From Tieghemiomyces parasiticus (Eukaryota > Kickxellomycota > Dimargaritomycetes > Dimargaritales > Dimargaritaceae), in NCBI GenBank assembly GCA_027575765.1, contig JANBPT010000395.1:1-38706 (forward strand): 38,706 nt of DNA, read 5' to 3'. The translations under genes were made by a program, and so were the position numbers. Shown in pieces: positions 20,601 through 32,726 of the stretch (its first letter is position 1; every line of letters starts with the position of its first letter). The notes beneath the pieces were generated by a model. That model worked only from the letters and a program-made list of their open reading frames with translations. It had not been told where the DNA came from and ran no database searches.

Positions 20601-23600
20601 CCACCACGGTCCTGGACTTCTACTTTGAACAGCTATCAATCCTGATCCTCATTTGCAAGCAAAATATTCGCCCCCACCTGGATGACATGTTCGCCCTGTT
20701 CGACCTACACTGGGGATTGGGGCCCGGCATTCAGGTGACTATTACGGGAATGTTGGAGGCCATCTCCCGGGCCCTCGAGGGTGACTTCCGGGAATACCTG
20801 CCCAAGGTGCTCCCGGCCCTTATGGAGGCTGCCGAGTCCGATACTTCCGAGCGACGCCCCCTCACCCTCAAGGTTATGCACGCCGTGGCCACCTTTGGCA
20901 CCAACATCGAGGAGTACATCCACTTTGTCATGCCCGTGTTCATCCGCATCATCGAACGGGCCGATACCCCGGCCACGATCCGGCGTCGCGCCCTGCACAC
21001 GAGTTGCTTAGTCGCTGAGACGGTCAACTGCCGTGGCTTTGCCTCCCGCCTAGTGCACTGTGTCACACGTCTCCTGGCAGCCCCCAACCAGTACGATCAC
21101 GACCGGGACGTGACGGACGCGGCCCTGGACGCCCTGTGCGTCATGATTTGTCAGCTCCAGCAGGACTACCTCCCCTTCATCTCGGTCGTTGACAAGGTGA
21201 TCCAGCGTCACAAGATCCCAGCGGCCAAGTACAACCTCCACCTCGGCAAACTGGTCAACAATGAACCCCTGCCGCGCTCCGTCACCATCCCCAACCTTGA
21301 CCAGCTCGTACACCGGCGCGGGTCCCGTACCTCGCTACTGGAGAGCGGAGCCGCTGCGGCGGCCGCTGCGGCCACTTCGAGCGGAGGCAAGCAGCCTGTC
21401 AACCTAGCGGTTCTGCGCGACCGGTGCGACGTTAGCCCGTGGTCCACCCGCGAGGATTGGATTAACTGGATGCGCAAGTTCAACCTTTTTCTGCTCGAGG
21501 AGTCGCCCAACGCCGCTCTGCGGTCGTGCTCCACCCTAGCCACCCAATACCCACCGCTGGCCCGCGACCTTTTCAACGTCGGCTTCATGACCATGTGGCT
21601 GGCTACGGGCGAGACGGACCAGGGCCAACTGGTCACCGCAATGCACACGGCGCTACGCAACCCCGAGGCCCCCAACGAAATTGTGCAGGCAGTGCTCAAC
21701 CTGGCCGAGTTTATGGAGCACGACGACAAGGCCATTCAGATCGACATTCGGTCCCTGGCTGAGTACGCTATGCGGTCTAATGCCTTCGCCAAGGCCCTCC
21801 ACTTCAGCGAACTCACGTTCCTGATGAGCTCCAGTGCCGAGAACCTAGACCGGTTGATCCGTGCTTACACGCAGCTCAACCAGCACGACGCCGCCACGGG
21901 TCTGATCAAGTTCGCCACTAAACTGCTCCCGGACCTGACCTTGCAAAACAAGTGGTTCGAGCGGTTGGAGCGGTGGGGCGAGGCCCTGACGTTCTACGAG
22001 GACCAGGAGGCGCAGCGCCCCGACGACATGGAGGTCCTGTTGGGCAAGATGCGCTGCCTCCACCACATGTGCGAATGGCACAAGGTCACCGCCCAGGTTG
22101 AGGAAGTGTGGGATCGGGTCACCGAAGAGTACCGGCCACGGGTGGCTCTACTGGCAGCCGGAGCCGCCTGGGGCAGCGGCGAGCTGGATAAAATCGACCA
22201 GTACCTCCGCATTATCGACAAGGACTCGGCCGATCAGTGCTTCTTCCGCGCGGTCCTGGCCGTCAATCGCCAGCAGGACGATGCACGCGCTCTCATCCGA
22301 GAGACCCGCCGCCACATCGACCGCGACATGACCGGCCTGGACGAAGGGTACGGCCGGTCCTACGGCTCGGTGGTGCGTATCCAGATGCTGACCGAGCTCG
22401 AGGAAATCCTGGAGTACCGCGCCTGCGAGGGCCAGCCCAAGCGGCAAGACGAGATCCGCGACACCTGGGATAAACGCCTGCAGGGCGTGTCGCGCGAAAT
22501 TGACGTGTGGCAGAAGCTGCTGCGGGTCCGCGCGACGGTGTTACCCCCCAGCGAGGACATGGGAGTGTGGTTGGAGTTCGCCGAACTGTGCCGGGAAAGC
22601 GGGAACCTTGGCTTTGCGGAGAACACCATCGCCTCCATCCTCGGGGTGGATCCGATGCACCTGAACGCCGACATGATCTACGAGGCCCCTTGCCCCGTGG
22701 TGTACGCTTACCTCGAGGTGCTCTGGGCCCGCGATGAACAGCGTGACGTGGTATACCACTTCCTCGACAGCTATTCCAAGCAGCTCCGGTACCAGTACAA
22801 CCGGGAAAAGCGGTACGAAGACCTGCACTTAGCGGCCGAGGAGTATCTCTGCAACCTACCCGATAATGCCGCCGACGTGGAGGGGATTCTGGCCCGGTTT
22901 CACCTCAAAAAGGGTGAATGGTACGGCGAACTACGCGAGGAGCGTGACCGTGCCTACTACGACCATGTCATCAGCTGCTACAGCTTCGCCACCCTCATGA
23001 CGCCGAACTGGTATAACGCCTGGCACGCCTGGGCCCAGGCCAACTACGAGGTGGTTACGGCCGCCGAGAAGGACGCTCGCGCCGTCACGCCGGACATGCT
23101 GGTCACGTATATCGTGCCGGCCGTCGAGGGCTTCGCCAAGTCCATCGCTCTGTCGTCGGGCAGTACCCTGCAGGACACGCTGCGCTTCCTGGCCTTGCTC
23201 TTCAACTATGGGTACCAGGCCGAGGTCCAGACCGCCCTGGCCCGCGAGGTGCAGAACGTGCCTACCGAGACCTGGCTGCAGGTGATCCCTCAGCTTATTG
23301 CCCGGATCCACGTGCCATCCACGGGCGTACGCCATCTCATCCAGCAGATCTTGGCCGCTCTGGGCAAGGTCTATCCGCAGGCTCTTCTCTTCTCACTGAT
23401 TGTGGCCACTAAATCGGAGAGTGCCCCTCGGCGCCAGCTGGCTACGGAGACCATGAACAAGCTCAAGCTGTACTCGGAGCGGCTGGTCACCGAGGCCGAG
23501 CTGGTCGGCCGGGAGTTGATCCGTACCGCCGTGCTGTGGGCCGAGCTCTGGCAGGCGGCCGTGGAGGAGGCCTCCCGGCAGTACTTGACCTATCATAACC

Positions 23601-25129
23601 TCAACGCCATGTACGAGATCCTGCGGCACCACCATCAGACCTTGGCCGCGGGTCCCACTACCGTCAAGGAGACCCAGTTCGTCCAGCAGTACGGCCGTGA
23701 CCTGGCCGAGGCCTGGAATTTGGTGGAGCAGTGGCGCCAGACCCTTGACCTCAACGTGCTCAACCAGGCCTGGGAGATTTATTCGCAGCTCCATAAGAAG
23801 TTCGAGAAGCAACCCGTCAAGGCTACCACCCATTCGCTTGACCAAATGGCGCCCGTGCTGCTCAGCTGCCAGGACATGGAGCTCATGATGCCCGGGCTGT
23901 TCCAACCGGGCCGCCCGCTGGTAACCATCGCCAAGTTCGACCCCACTGTCTACGTGTACGGCACCAAGCAGCGGCCGCGGCGGATGGCCATCTACGGCAG
24001 CGACGGTCGCAAGTACCAGTATCTCCTTAAGGGTCATGAGGACCTGCGGCAGGACGAACGTGTCATGCAGCTGTTTGAGCTTGTCAACAACCTTCTGGCG
24101 CGTGACGCCGAGACGTTCAAGCGCCACCTGGACATTGAGCGGTACCCGGTCGTCCCGCTCTCGCCCAACACGGGCCTAATCGGATGGGTGGAAGACTCCG
24201 ACACGCTGCACGCGCTCATCAAGGAGTTCCGCGACGCGCGCGACATGGCCCTCGGCATTGAGCATCGGTACATGCAGGGTATGGCACCCGGTTACGATCA
24301 CCTCCCAGTGCTCCCCAAGGTTGAGGTGTTCGAAGCGGCTCTTAACGGCACCCACGGCCAGGACCTGTACAAGGTCCTATGGATCAAGAGTAAGAATTCC
24401 GAGGTGTGGCTAGAGCGGCGCACCTGCTACACCCGGTCCCTAGCTGTCATGTCTATCGTGGGCTACGTGCTGGGCCTGGGCGACCGGCACCCGTCCAACC
24501 TGATGCTACACCGCGTGACGGGCAAGATCGTCCACATTGACTTTGGCGACTGCTTTGAAGTGGCCATGAACCGCGACCGGTTCCCGGAGACCGTCCCATT
24601 CCGCCTCACCCGTATGCTCATCATTGCCATGGAGATCGCCGGGATCGAAGGCAGCTTCCGCGTCACCTGCGAGCACGTCATGCGTGTTGTGCGCAGCAAC
24701 AAAGACAGCATGATGGCCGTCCTTGAGGCCTTCGTCTACGACCCACTCATCAACTGGCGACTGGCGAGCAACAACAATACCAGGAACGCCGCCAGTGCGA
24801 CAACCGGTGGCGCCGACGCGGCCACCGCGGGTGGCAGCAGCAGTACGACTGGGGGGGCTGGTGCGGCGGCCGGATCGCGCCGGTCAGGGGCGCCGCAGCG
24901 AGAGGACGCCATTGTGGACCGCGATGAGAACTACCCGACTGGTAATAACGAACAGATCAACGCTCGAGCCCTCGAGGTTATTACTCGCGTGTCCAACAAA
25001 CTCACCGGCCGCGATTTCCACCCGAACGAGGTCCTCCCGGTCAAGCAACAGGTCAGCAACCTGATTGACCAGGCGACGTCCTCAGAAAACCTGTGCCAGT
25101 TGTACGTCGGATGGTGTTCGTTCTGGTAA
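17693..25129 (+). CDS. TOR: Target of rapamycin (TOR) serine/threonine kinase
   Basis: TOR is the PIKK-family kinase of TORC1/TORC2, coupling nutrients to growth. Exon 1 (17693-17760) and exon 2 (17896-25129) join across a 135-nt intron (GTAAGT at 17761, CCAG at 17895) to give LMLRSRDYAVRRKAMQEL, the expected N-terminal HEAT helix. The protein is 2433 residues. HEAT repeats fill roughly 1-1230, with an Ala/Gly-rich insertion near 460-500 and an Ala run after them (about 1175). The FAT domain follows to about 1890. FRB begins with ELIRTAVLW at 1896, and the FRB serine is S1916. The kinase domain has GHEDLRQDERVMQLF, LGLGDRHPSN (Asp2219) and HIDFGD (Asp2238). A low-complexity Ala/Gly/Ser/Thr insertion separates kinase and FATC. 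FATC ends YVGWCSFW, where most TORs have GWCPFW. Several rapamycin-contact positions in FRB are replaced (see findings). Only one TOR gene is visible here. Start: the first ATG, in a good context (GCCATGG). Confidence 0.97.
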
Positions 25130-25351
25130 ACGCTAGTGAGCGGGAGAAGACGTCTGTGTGTTTTGATAGCACACTCTCGTGCGTAGTGGTGCGTCTGGGC
25201 TGGACCTTTCACTTCACCACGGTCGTGCCCTCATGTAACATTTTGACCAGTCCTGTGGTTTTGTGTGTGTGTGTGTTTTTTAATATTGTGCACCCTCCAC
25301 TCGTACTGCTACCATTTAGCTCTTATTCTACCAATCATGAAATAGGCCAAG

Positions 25352-25357
25352 AATAAA
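25352..25357 (+). terminator. Possible polyadenylation signal of TOR
   Basis: AATAAA followed by more A, 222 nt after the TOR stop codon, in an AT-rich setting. Confidence 0.4.
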
Positions 25358-25669
25358 AAATTAGTCGTAATTAATCATCTGGCGCGTCCCACGCCAGTAC
25401 TGAAGCAGCGTAAGCGAAAAAAAAAAAATAAGGGGGTTAAAGCTGGCTCGCTTGTCGGTGCAACCCTCCGTCCATTACGCTTGAGCTGATGGCATCCGAT
25501 CTGTCAATGGGGCAGTCGGACCGGTTCATCCCACAGTAGCTGCCTTGGAGGGAGGGGGTACTTATAAAATGGCCGCCGGTGGGGGGAGGGACTGGCCATG
25601 GCAACTTGACCGCGCAAATGTTTAAACCCTAGATTTAGTACTCGTGTATCATGATATGAGTCGAAGATT

Positions 25670-25675
25670 TTTATT
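25670..25675 (-). terminator. Possible polyadenylation signal of the orphan gene
   Basis: AATAAA on the minus strand, about 170 nt downstream of the stop codon at 25847-25849, in AT-rich sequence. Confidence 0.35.
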
Positions 25676-25846
25676 AAATTATCAAAATAGCGTATATAGA
25701 CTTTAAATATATAACTTTATATGATAGTGGCACTAGAAATATGAAGGCCTTGGTTAATAATAATATACAGTACAGTAGGTGTAAAGCTTAAAAAAAGAAA
25801 ATTGCTGCGCACAGACCAGTTGCGGCGGCGTTCTCCGTGGCAAGCC

Positions 25847-26898
25847 TTAACTAGACGCCACATCAACCTCCTTGAGCCCGGAGCCAAAGCGACAGACCCG
25901 ATCCTGTTGCTCCTCAAACAGCTGCATGGTTCGATGTAGGCGCTCTTCATAGTTCCTTACCACGGCCATCCAGGTGGACAGTCCTGTCCGGGCGTCAAGG
26001 CCGCCGGGGAGGGGAGGGAGGCCGTGTACCTGCAGAAGGTAGCACAGTTGCTCAGGTGACATGTGCTGCCGCTCCACGTGGAAGCGATATAGTGCTACCT
26101 TCTGCTTGGCAACTGTCAAGTGGTGCTGGTGGTGACGGATCATGTGCCTGGTGTGATTCACCCGGTTCTCCAATCCCTCCAGTACTCCACAGTGGGACCT
26201 CGGCATGTGGGGCAGGGCTCTCGTCATGGTGGCCTGGTTGATGCGACACTGCCGGCCCAGTGTATGGTAGGCAGTGGCGTTTGCATCTGTTAACTGACCC
26301 TGGCTAGGCTGCAGAGGTTTTGATGTGCCACAGTGACAAGATAACGGATTGTAAAAAGTGAATTAATAGCCCTATATATAACCCTTGTACCAACTGGTGC
26401 TGGAATTAACCCCAATAGTGCATTATTGGGTTTTAAACAAGCAATGTTGTACTTACCTCGGCGACATTATGTGGAGCTAAGCCTGCATGTGTAGTGCGCC
26501 GGACATTGCCCCCGGGGTGGAAGGGCCCAGCTGCTACGGCAACAGGCTCAATGGTACCTGTACCATTGCGTAGGGGATGCAGCGTCCGGTACGCGGGGAG
26601 TACACGCGGCACCGCGGAGTAGGGGAGAGGTGCGGAGATGGTGGGCTCTTCACGTTTCTCCGATTCATCCTTGGCAACCTGCTTCTGGCCCAGACAGCTA
26701 AGGCCGCTGAAGCGATCCTTAATGGCGGCCAAAGCTGCCAGATGAAAAAAAAATGTGCATAGTACAAAGGTTGAAAATCAGTCGTGCATGGTTAGTAAGG
26801 AATCAGTTCAAAGGCACCGTTCAGATATTGGATAGTGGCTAATAGCAATTTGATTACCACAATCATGACTTACTTTTCTTAATGGTCTTGAATTGCAT
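25847..26898 (-). CDS. Unrecognised 254-residue protein, helical C-terminal half
   Basis: I do not recognise this protein. The three-exon model on the minus strand is 26898-26874, 26734-26457 and 26308-25847. Donors are GTAAGT (26873) and GTAAGT (26456), acceptors CTGGCAG (26735) and CTCTGCAG (26309). Phases agree and yield 254 residues starting MQFKTIKKTLAAIKDRF. Residues 1-30 are basic and helical. Residues 30-100 are Pro/Ala-rich and probably disordered. Residues 102-254 look helical: LTDANATAYHTLGRQ, then a His-rich coiled-coil-like stretch (VNHTRHMIRHHQHHL), ALYRFHVERQHMSPEQL, a Pro/Gly loop, and NYEERLHRTMQLFEEQQDRV. There is no signal peptide or membrane segment. The layout suits a structural or complex subunit, but no function can be assigned. 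It is convergent with TOR and in the same direction as GCP2. Continuous in-phase splicing supports a real gene; the very short first exon is the least certain part. Confidence 0.62.
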
Positions 26899-29130
26899 TT
26901 TAAATCTTGCTATGGTGTGCGGGTTTTGAAATTATAGAAAAAAGAAACTCAAGGATCAGAGATCTAAAACTTCAGTATTGAAAAGATTAAGAGCGGGAGG
27001 GATTAACAGCAATATAGAGCAGGTCAGGGCGTGGCCAATCGTGGATGTGGATGTGATCTTTGGAGGGGATACTTTGCTGGAGAAAAAAAGCCAGCGGAGG
27101 GCTCGACCTTTTTATATTGTAAAAAAGTACTCGGCAACAAGTAGTTGCCTTTAACCTGATGCCAACGATAGAGCGTACCTATCTCCTTTAGCACTTGTCA
27201 AAGGCTGCTGTATTAGGGGCCGTGATACAACCAATTACCTGCAGTCCACCACAGTCCTCGCTGACGACTTAAGTTAGCGCCCCTCGCATTCGTTGGTTGC
27301 TTGCATTACTTGCATTTCAAGTAGAGCATGGACAGCCCCACGTTTAAATCAATATATAGCCGGTAATATACTTTGGTATCGGAAATATAACCGATCCCAT
27401 ATAGAATTCTGTGCCAGCCTATTTGGCCCTCTGGCGTTTTAAGATTATTTGCACTGTTCCTTCACAACTGTATTTAAATATGAAGTACGGTGAGACAAAC
27501 ATAGCCCCCCTTATTGAAAATCCCATGCAATGAATAATTCTAGCGCCTCGTACGCCATACGTCCGGAATACCTCCGTCCATCTCAGCCCAAAACTAGTAG
27601 TTGCAGGAAAACGAATGGTCATGAGATGAGTTCCGCTGTCTCCCTTGTCTAGGAATACTCGGAAAGAGGATCGTGAACGTATATTAGCATAATATTCACC
27701 ATTTAGACCCTAGGCCTGACAGAACATGCATGTGCCAGTCTCCATTTTAGGAACGTCGTTCATAATAAGGCAAGCATATGTATACGATGCCATCCATGAA
27801 ATCCAACACGCAAGATGGACACCTGGCAAATGTCTTAGGCCAGTCCCCACGGCCCAGCTTAGTTATGCACAGCAAGGTGTGACCTGAGTAAAATGGCGGA
27901 CTGACTGACTCAAAGCAAGTCCGAAAAGTGCCACGCTCTATAAATTTACCAGATAGTATGACCATAGTTCCAGCATCCAATCGGAGGTGCTCGCGATCAT
28001 CTGTTCATTGTTTTCTTCTATGGTGGAGACAGAGAACATGGCAGCCGAGATCCCACCTGATTATCCATCGTTCTGTGATCCGGCCCCTCAGCAATTTAGG
28101 CGGCGTCTATTGCTCGCATCAACAAGCGGCATTATCTGCCAAACCTTGCGGGGAGACCTCCGGTAAGGCCAATACGGCAACGTACTAGCAAGGGAATATC
28201 CTCCGGCCGTCTTCCTACTAGTCTCCCCTACGGCACTGGTCGCCACAGCTGCCGATCCGAAAACTGTGGAATAATGCCTACCGAATGTGGCCAAGATCAA
28301 CCTTGCCAATTTCAGCATCTTCCCCCCGTTCAAATCTGGCGAGATTTCGTAGGTGTGGCCGATATGATGGCGCCGTGGGAACGGCTCATGCAAAGGCACA
28401 ATTCACCTGCAAGTCACATTAAAGTCTGCCACTGCTGCATTCTACCGCCGGTGGGTCGGAAGGAGACTTCATGTCCGGTACTACCGCCCAACTGCCCAGG
28501 ACCCACGGCCAATACTGTGCATTATTGCGTCACAAGCCGGGCCCGACTGAGTCCCGAAATGTCGACTAATAAAACAACTTATTTTGATCATAAGGTCCTA
28601 TGCCGTTATGCCTGCGGACACCCCCTTTGGCGTGGCGATGGCCTCCGAACAAAAGTCACCCCGGCGGCGGGTATGAAAAACGTGTCCAGGTCCTGGCTGA
28701 CTCTCGACAATAACGAATATGCGAGGAAGTAGCCCCAGCTTGCCAGGCCGAAGACCTCCCTATACATCGATGCGATAACGGTCAAGATCTACATTAAAGT
28801 TGACCTTTCATGGGGAAGCTCTACCGGTGACATATCCATGCCGCCGTATGTTTTGCGGTTAGGCGCATTGCATTGTAAATAAAAACCGGTAAGGATGGGC
28901 CAGTGCGCCTTTTTGTTGTATTAACTGGCTGCCGATAACTAAAAGATTGGCCGTTGGCCAGGTCGTATCACAAGCATCAAATCGCAGTGAATGCCCCTGT
29001 ACCGTAGTGTGCATCATTATGTCCTTGCCCAACTTTCCCATTGATCGACCAGGTTGTTCGGGATTGTATGATCCTAAATAACAATTTTGTTATCAGAACC
29101 GTGGACAGTCTAGCACCCGTGCTCAGCGCC
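26899..29130. other. Long intergenic region, AT-richer, no gene seen
   Basis: About 2.2 kb between the orphan gene's start and the GCP2 stop, both on the minus strand. The part next to the orphan gene is AT-rich and has a TATA-like element at 27107-27116. The longest open frame (28274-28732, +) has many Cys and His in no domain pattern and resembles no family I know, so I do not call it. No tRNA, repeat or transposon remnant was recognised. Confidence 0.5.
27107..27116 (-). promoter_or_regulatory. Possible TATA box of the orphan gene
   Basis: TATAAAAAGG on the minus strand, about 210 nt upstream of the proposed start codon at 26898. A good match to the TATA consensus but with no other support. 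Confidence 0.35.
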
Positions 29131-32100
29131 TCAGGACACCTCGCCGGAGTAGTATCCGTTCAGATTAAGTTTCATGGCCAAATTAAGAAACAGTGGGGTC
29201 TCAGTCTCTGAATAGTGCCGCAGTGCCTCCAATAGCAAGTTAATCTGGTGGTGGTAGGACTTTTCCAGCTTGCCCAGGGTGAGATCCTGTTGGGCGCGTA
29301 GGTCGAACTGGCCCAAGCCCATGGCTGCGTTGTCCACGGGTTCAACTGACTCTGTGGGGGAGGATGTCCCGAATGTCGCCGAGGATGGAAGTCGCGGGCG
29401 GCGGTGGGTCATGTCAACCACCGCGACGGACGCCGTTTCTGGATCCGTGCTGCTCTGGTGATTCATGGTGCCCTCGGTCCGCAGGTAGTTGTGGGCGAAC
29501 AGTGCAAAGGTCTGGCACTTGGCGATTAGCTTGAGAACAACGCGCATCAGTTTGGGTACACCGAGCATGCTTTGCTGCAAACAGTTGGTGAGGAACGTAG
29601 TCTGGGCCGTTGTCACCTCATCGATGGTCGTCGCGGCCGCCACCTGGGCCTCGAAGTGGGACCAGTGAGCCTCGAGGACCTCCCAGCTGACGTAGTAGAG
29701 GATTTGGCGGACAGTGTTGAGCATGTTGTGGCGGAGGAACCAGATGCGCTGGCGGAGCTGGGCTCCTGCGGCAGCCGGGGGCCGGCGGGCGCCGACCCAC
29801 ATTTGACAGAGTAAGTGCTCGGTGTATTTAAACTGCAGGAGGTGGCGGAAGAGGAGCTGGTACTGAGTGACCGCCGCAGGCGTGATGATCATGGACAGCG
29901 GGAACCCCACTTGGCAGTCGAGGCTGAGTTGTTCGAGGCAGCTGGCCAATCCCGAACCGGAACCTGAGGCGGCGGAAACCGATCGGTGCGACAGGACCGA
30001 TTCGGACCGCAGGCGCCCCAATGGATTAGGTGAATCGGTCATACCGGTGGTAGCATTGACGTGGTGAGCAGGAGTTGGTGTCCCGAATGAAACTAGTTCA
30101 GAATCCGAACCGCCGCGCGGGGTATGCGGGGATCCTGGTGCGGTGCCGCGGCGGGCTACCGAGGCAGGCCGGGCTGCACCGCCCGACAGGATGAAATCCG
30201 CGAACCGGTCACCACTTAGAATGATGCGGACGGCAGCGGAAGCGCCTGAAGGGTTAGTTTGGTCGGTGGCTGCCGTTTGCAGCCCAAGGTCCAGGAGAGC
30301 CTGCAGTTTACTCTGGACGACATCCTTGGCCGGTCGACTCAGTTCGGCCTGAGCCTGGTCCAGGAAGTGGGTCAGAAAGTCCGACCGGTCCAACAGGAAG
30401 TAGTGCTTGAGAACCCGCAGCCGGTCCAGTAGGCGGTTCTGGTCAAGGAGTATCCAGAGTAAAGTCTGGTTGGCGTAGCGGTGGGCGTTGGCCACCTGGA
30501 GGGTGTAGCGATGACCCTCGAAGGCCTGGGTTACAGCGTCAGCGTGGCGGTTATCCGCATCCTCCCGGCCACTCTCCAAGATCTGTAGGTCAATGAAACT
30601 CTCCTCAGCGAAGATGCGATCCGGGTCTGTCGCGGCTATCGGGCCCGGCTCATCTTCAGTCATAGGCGGCAATATCGCCCCGTTCGGTTCGTCGTACTGA
30701 CTGGCAGCCTTGCAGGCACGGATGACGTTGAGATACAATCCAGAGACCAGAATCTGCTTGGCTAGCGGGCGCAAAAACTCCGGGGTCATGTCCAGCCAGA
30801 CGCGGTGCTGGGCGAAAAGCGTGTCACCGCCCCGGACGGACGTTGGCCCGGATCCGGACCCGGACGAGTCGATGGTACTGGTTTCCACGGGTTCGGCGGT
30901 CATGGCGCCAGTGAGGGACCCATGTAAACTACGATCGCTGGCCCGGACCATGAACTCGGCGTAGGGATCATGAACTTCGCCGCGCTGCAACCAGGCCTGT
31001 AGCATACGTAAGAAGGGCTGAGCCGCCCGCGCCAGTAGGAAACCGTAGAGCCGGCGGGTCCCTGGATCGCCGCTCTGCATCGTCATCTCGTGGGCGATGA
31101 TCTTGAGGGTGCGGCCGCCCCGGCAGACGTAGGTACCGGTGGGACTGGCGGGTTCCGTCGGGGGCGCCCCGATTTCACCCGTCACCCCGGCGAAGTACTG
31201 CGCGTCGCTACTGTCACCGTCACCATGGCTGCTTCCTGGGCCGGAGGTGCCTGGTGCCAATTTACCTAGGCCGTACACGGCCTCGCTACCCCCGGCACTG
31301 GGCGGTACGGTGGTACGTTTCTCTCGGCAGAATACTTTGTATTCGCGGCGACCTATGTCAGCAAATTCCTGCTCCGTCTTACGGCGGATGATACAGGCCA
31401 GGACGGCCAGGCGCTCCAGCATGGCGATACTGGGTTGAAGATAGAAATGGAGTTTCTGTAAGGTGAACGGAGCGGCCTCGGTCCCGGCGCGGTGCAGGTG
31501 TTCGAGCTGGGCGATGAGGGTGTGGAATTCCTACGGAGCGGGCCGGGGGGCGGGGGTTTTGGGTAGAAGTGGCGAGGGGCATATGAAAGGGTTAGCGCCA
31601 AATTGTTCCCGGGTGGGGCTTCAGTTAACACCGCTTCACCAATCCATGTGGTAAAATACTTCAATTGTCTAACCAAGTGGAATACAACCTACCTGCAGCA
31701 CCTCCTCGATGGCGGCGCACAGGGCTTGGTTAACCATACCGGCCTGGGCGGCCATGTACCGGCGACAGAACTCCTGGAGCAGGAGGTGGTAGTTGCACAC
31801 CGGGAGGATTTGGCGAACCACGGCCTGCAGCGATAAATCTAGGCGGACGTCGACACGCCATTGGTAGACCCGACTGATGGCTTTTAATATTTGGTCCAAC
31901 TCGGAGGGGCGGCCGCGCGACCCCCGGACGTCCGCGGCTGACTCGGCGGCAGCCTTGTATAGGACGGCGGTATCCGGATCGTCGTCCCGGAGGTGCACGT
32001 ACTGGCCGGAAATTCCGGACAGGGTGTAGAGGAGGTCCTCAATGACGAGCTGCTGCTGGTATACGAGGCTCAGGGCCCCTAGGTCCGGCAGGTCTGGGGT

Positions 32101-32173
32101 AGGCATCGGCATGGTCGACGTGGCAGAGCTGAGCATGGCGCAGATGGCGAGGTCGGAGTTCCGTTTGCCAATC
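29131..32173 (-). CDS. Gamma-tubulin complex component 2 (GCP2/Spc97/Alp4), 5' end uncertain
   Basis: GCP2 pairs with GCP3 and gamma-tubulin to nucleate microtubules at spindle poles. Two exons are clear: 32173-31693 and 31530-29131, split by a 162-nt intron (GTAGGT at 31692, acceptor CCGTAG at 31531). The join gives IEEVLQ-EFHTLIAQLEHLH. GRIP1 features are VIEDLLYTLSGISGQYV, ILPVCNYHLLL, VNQALCAAI, LQKLHFYLQPS and LQRGEVHDPYAEFMV. GRIP2 features are KHYFLLDRSDFLTHF, WPLS-like FPLSMIITPAAVTQYQ, LLFRHLL and LRQRIWFLRHNML; the end is NLNGYYSGEV. A Ser/Gly-rich insertion sits in the middle. Exon 32173 opens with the third base of a codon (acceptor CACTCAG), so a first exon ending with two spare bases is needed. 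Candidates are 32478-32426 (MGSKRY...) and 32429-32365 (MSESIP...). Alternatively translation could start at the ATG at 32136. About 960 residues are covered. GCP3 is excluded by the better match of the N-terminal motifs to GCP2. Confidence 0.9.
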
Positions 32174-32726
32174 CTGAGTGGTTAAGGTGGTGTGATGGAA
32201 ATAGCTGATGTCAGTTAGGACAAGGGGAATAGGTAAACAAAACCGGACAGGGGTATCGGGATTTGTAGCGAAGCGCATGTGGGCGCACAGTAGGGAGTCA
32301 GGCCACTCGGTACCCCTTGTTACAAGAGCTTGGAGCTCGTCTTCTGCACACCAAAGCAAAATACACTAGCGGTTTGGACTGAAAAGAGGTTGGCTGCCGC
32401 GTTTGTTGCCTGGGGATACTCTCACTCATGAAACTTCACCGGGCCACTTCGGCCTGGACGATATCTTTTGGACCCCATCGTGACTGATCTTGGGCCTGAT
32501 TGTCTACCAAAACCTGGGAACAATTAAGGGCCTAACCCTACTAAAATGACTATAGCCCAGGTAATCCTTTTACTGTTATTGGTAGCTCAGTCCTCTCCCG
32601 ATAGATCGGACTGACGGAAGCGGTCATGATCAAAGTTGCCAAAAAATAAAATAAAAGTGGGCCGTAGGAGAGAACGGTTATGCTAGAATGGAAAAAAAAA
32701 TCGACCCTCTCCTGTGCCACTCGGGC
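32174..32726. other. Leader region of GCP2 and 3' end of GluRS
   Basis: About 550 nt between the GluRS stop and the first certain GCP2 exon, both on the minus strand. It probably contains the GCP2 promoter and first exon. Two short candidate exons (32478-32426 and 32429-32365) both end with the phase needed by the exon at 32173; sequence alone does not decide between them. Confidence 0.5.

Larger units (their letters stand above)
25130..25846. other. Convergent 3' region between TOR and the orphan gene
   Basis: About 700 nt holding the 3' ends of two convergent genes. It contains a (GT)n stretch near 25262-25277 and an A-run near 25418-25429. A TATAAAA at 25564-25570 has no gene following it on the + strand. 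No open frame is supported. Confidence 0.5.

Noticed and set aside
23393..24127. 244-codon open frame on the - strand inside TOR
   Set aside because: Antisense to the FRB and kinase region; no independent signal.
26411..26430. Inverted repeat CCCAATA / TATTGGG
   Set aside because: A 7-bp stem within an intron of the orphan gene; short enough to be chance in AT-rich sequence.
28274..28732. 152-codon open frame with many Cys and His
   Set aside because: The Cys/His spacing fits no zinc-finger pattern, and no promoter or splice context supports it.
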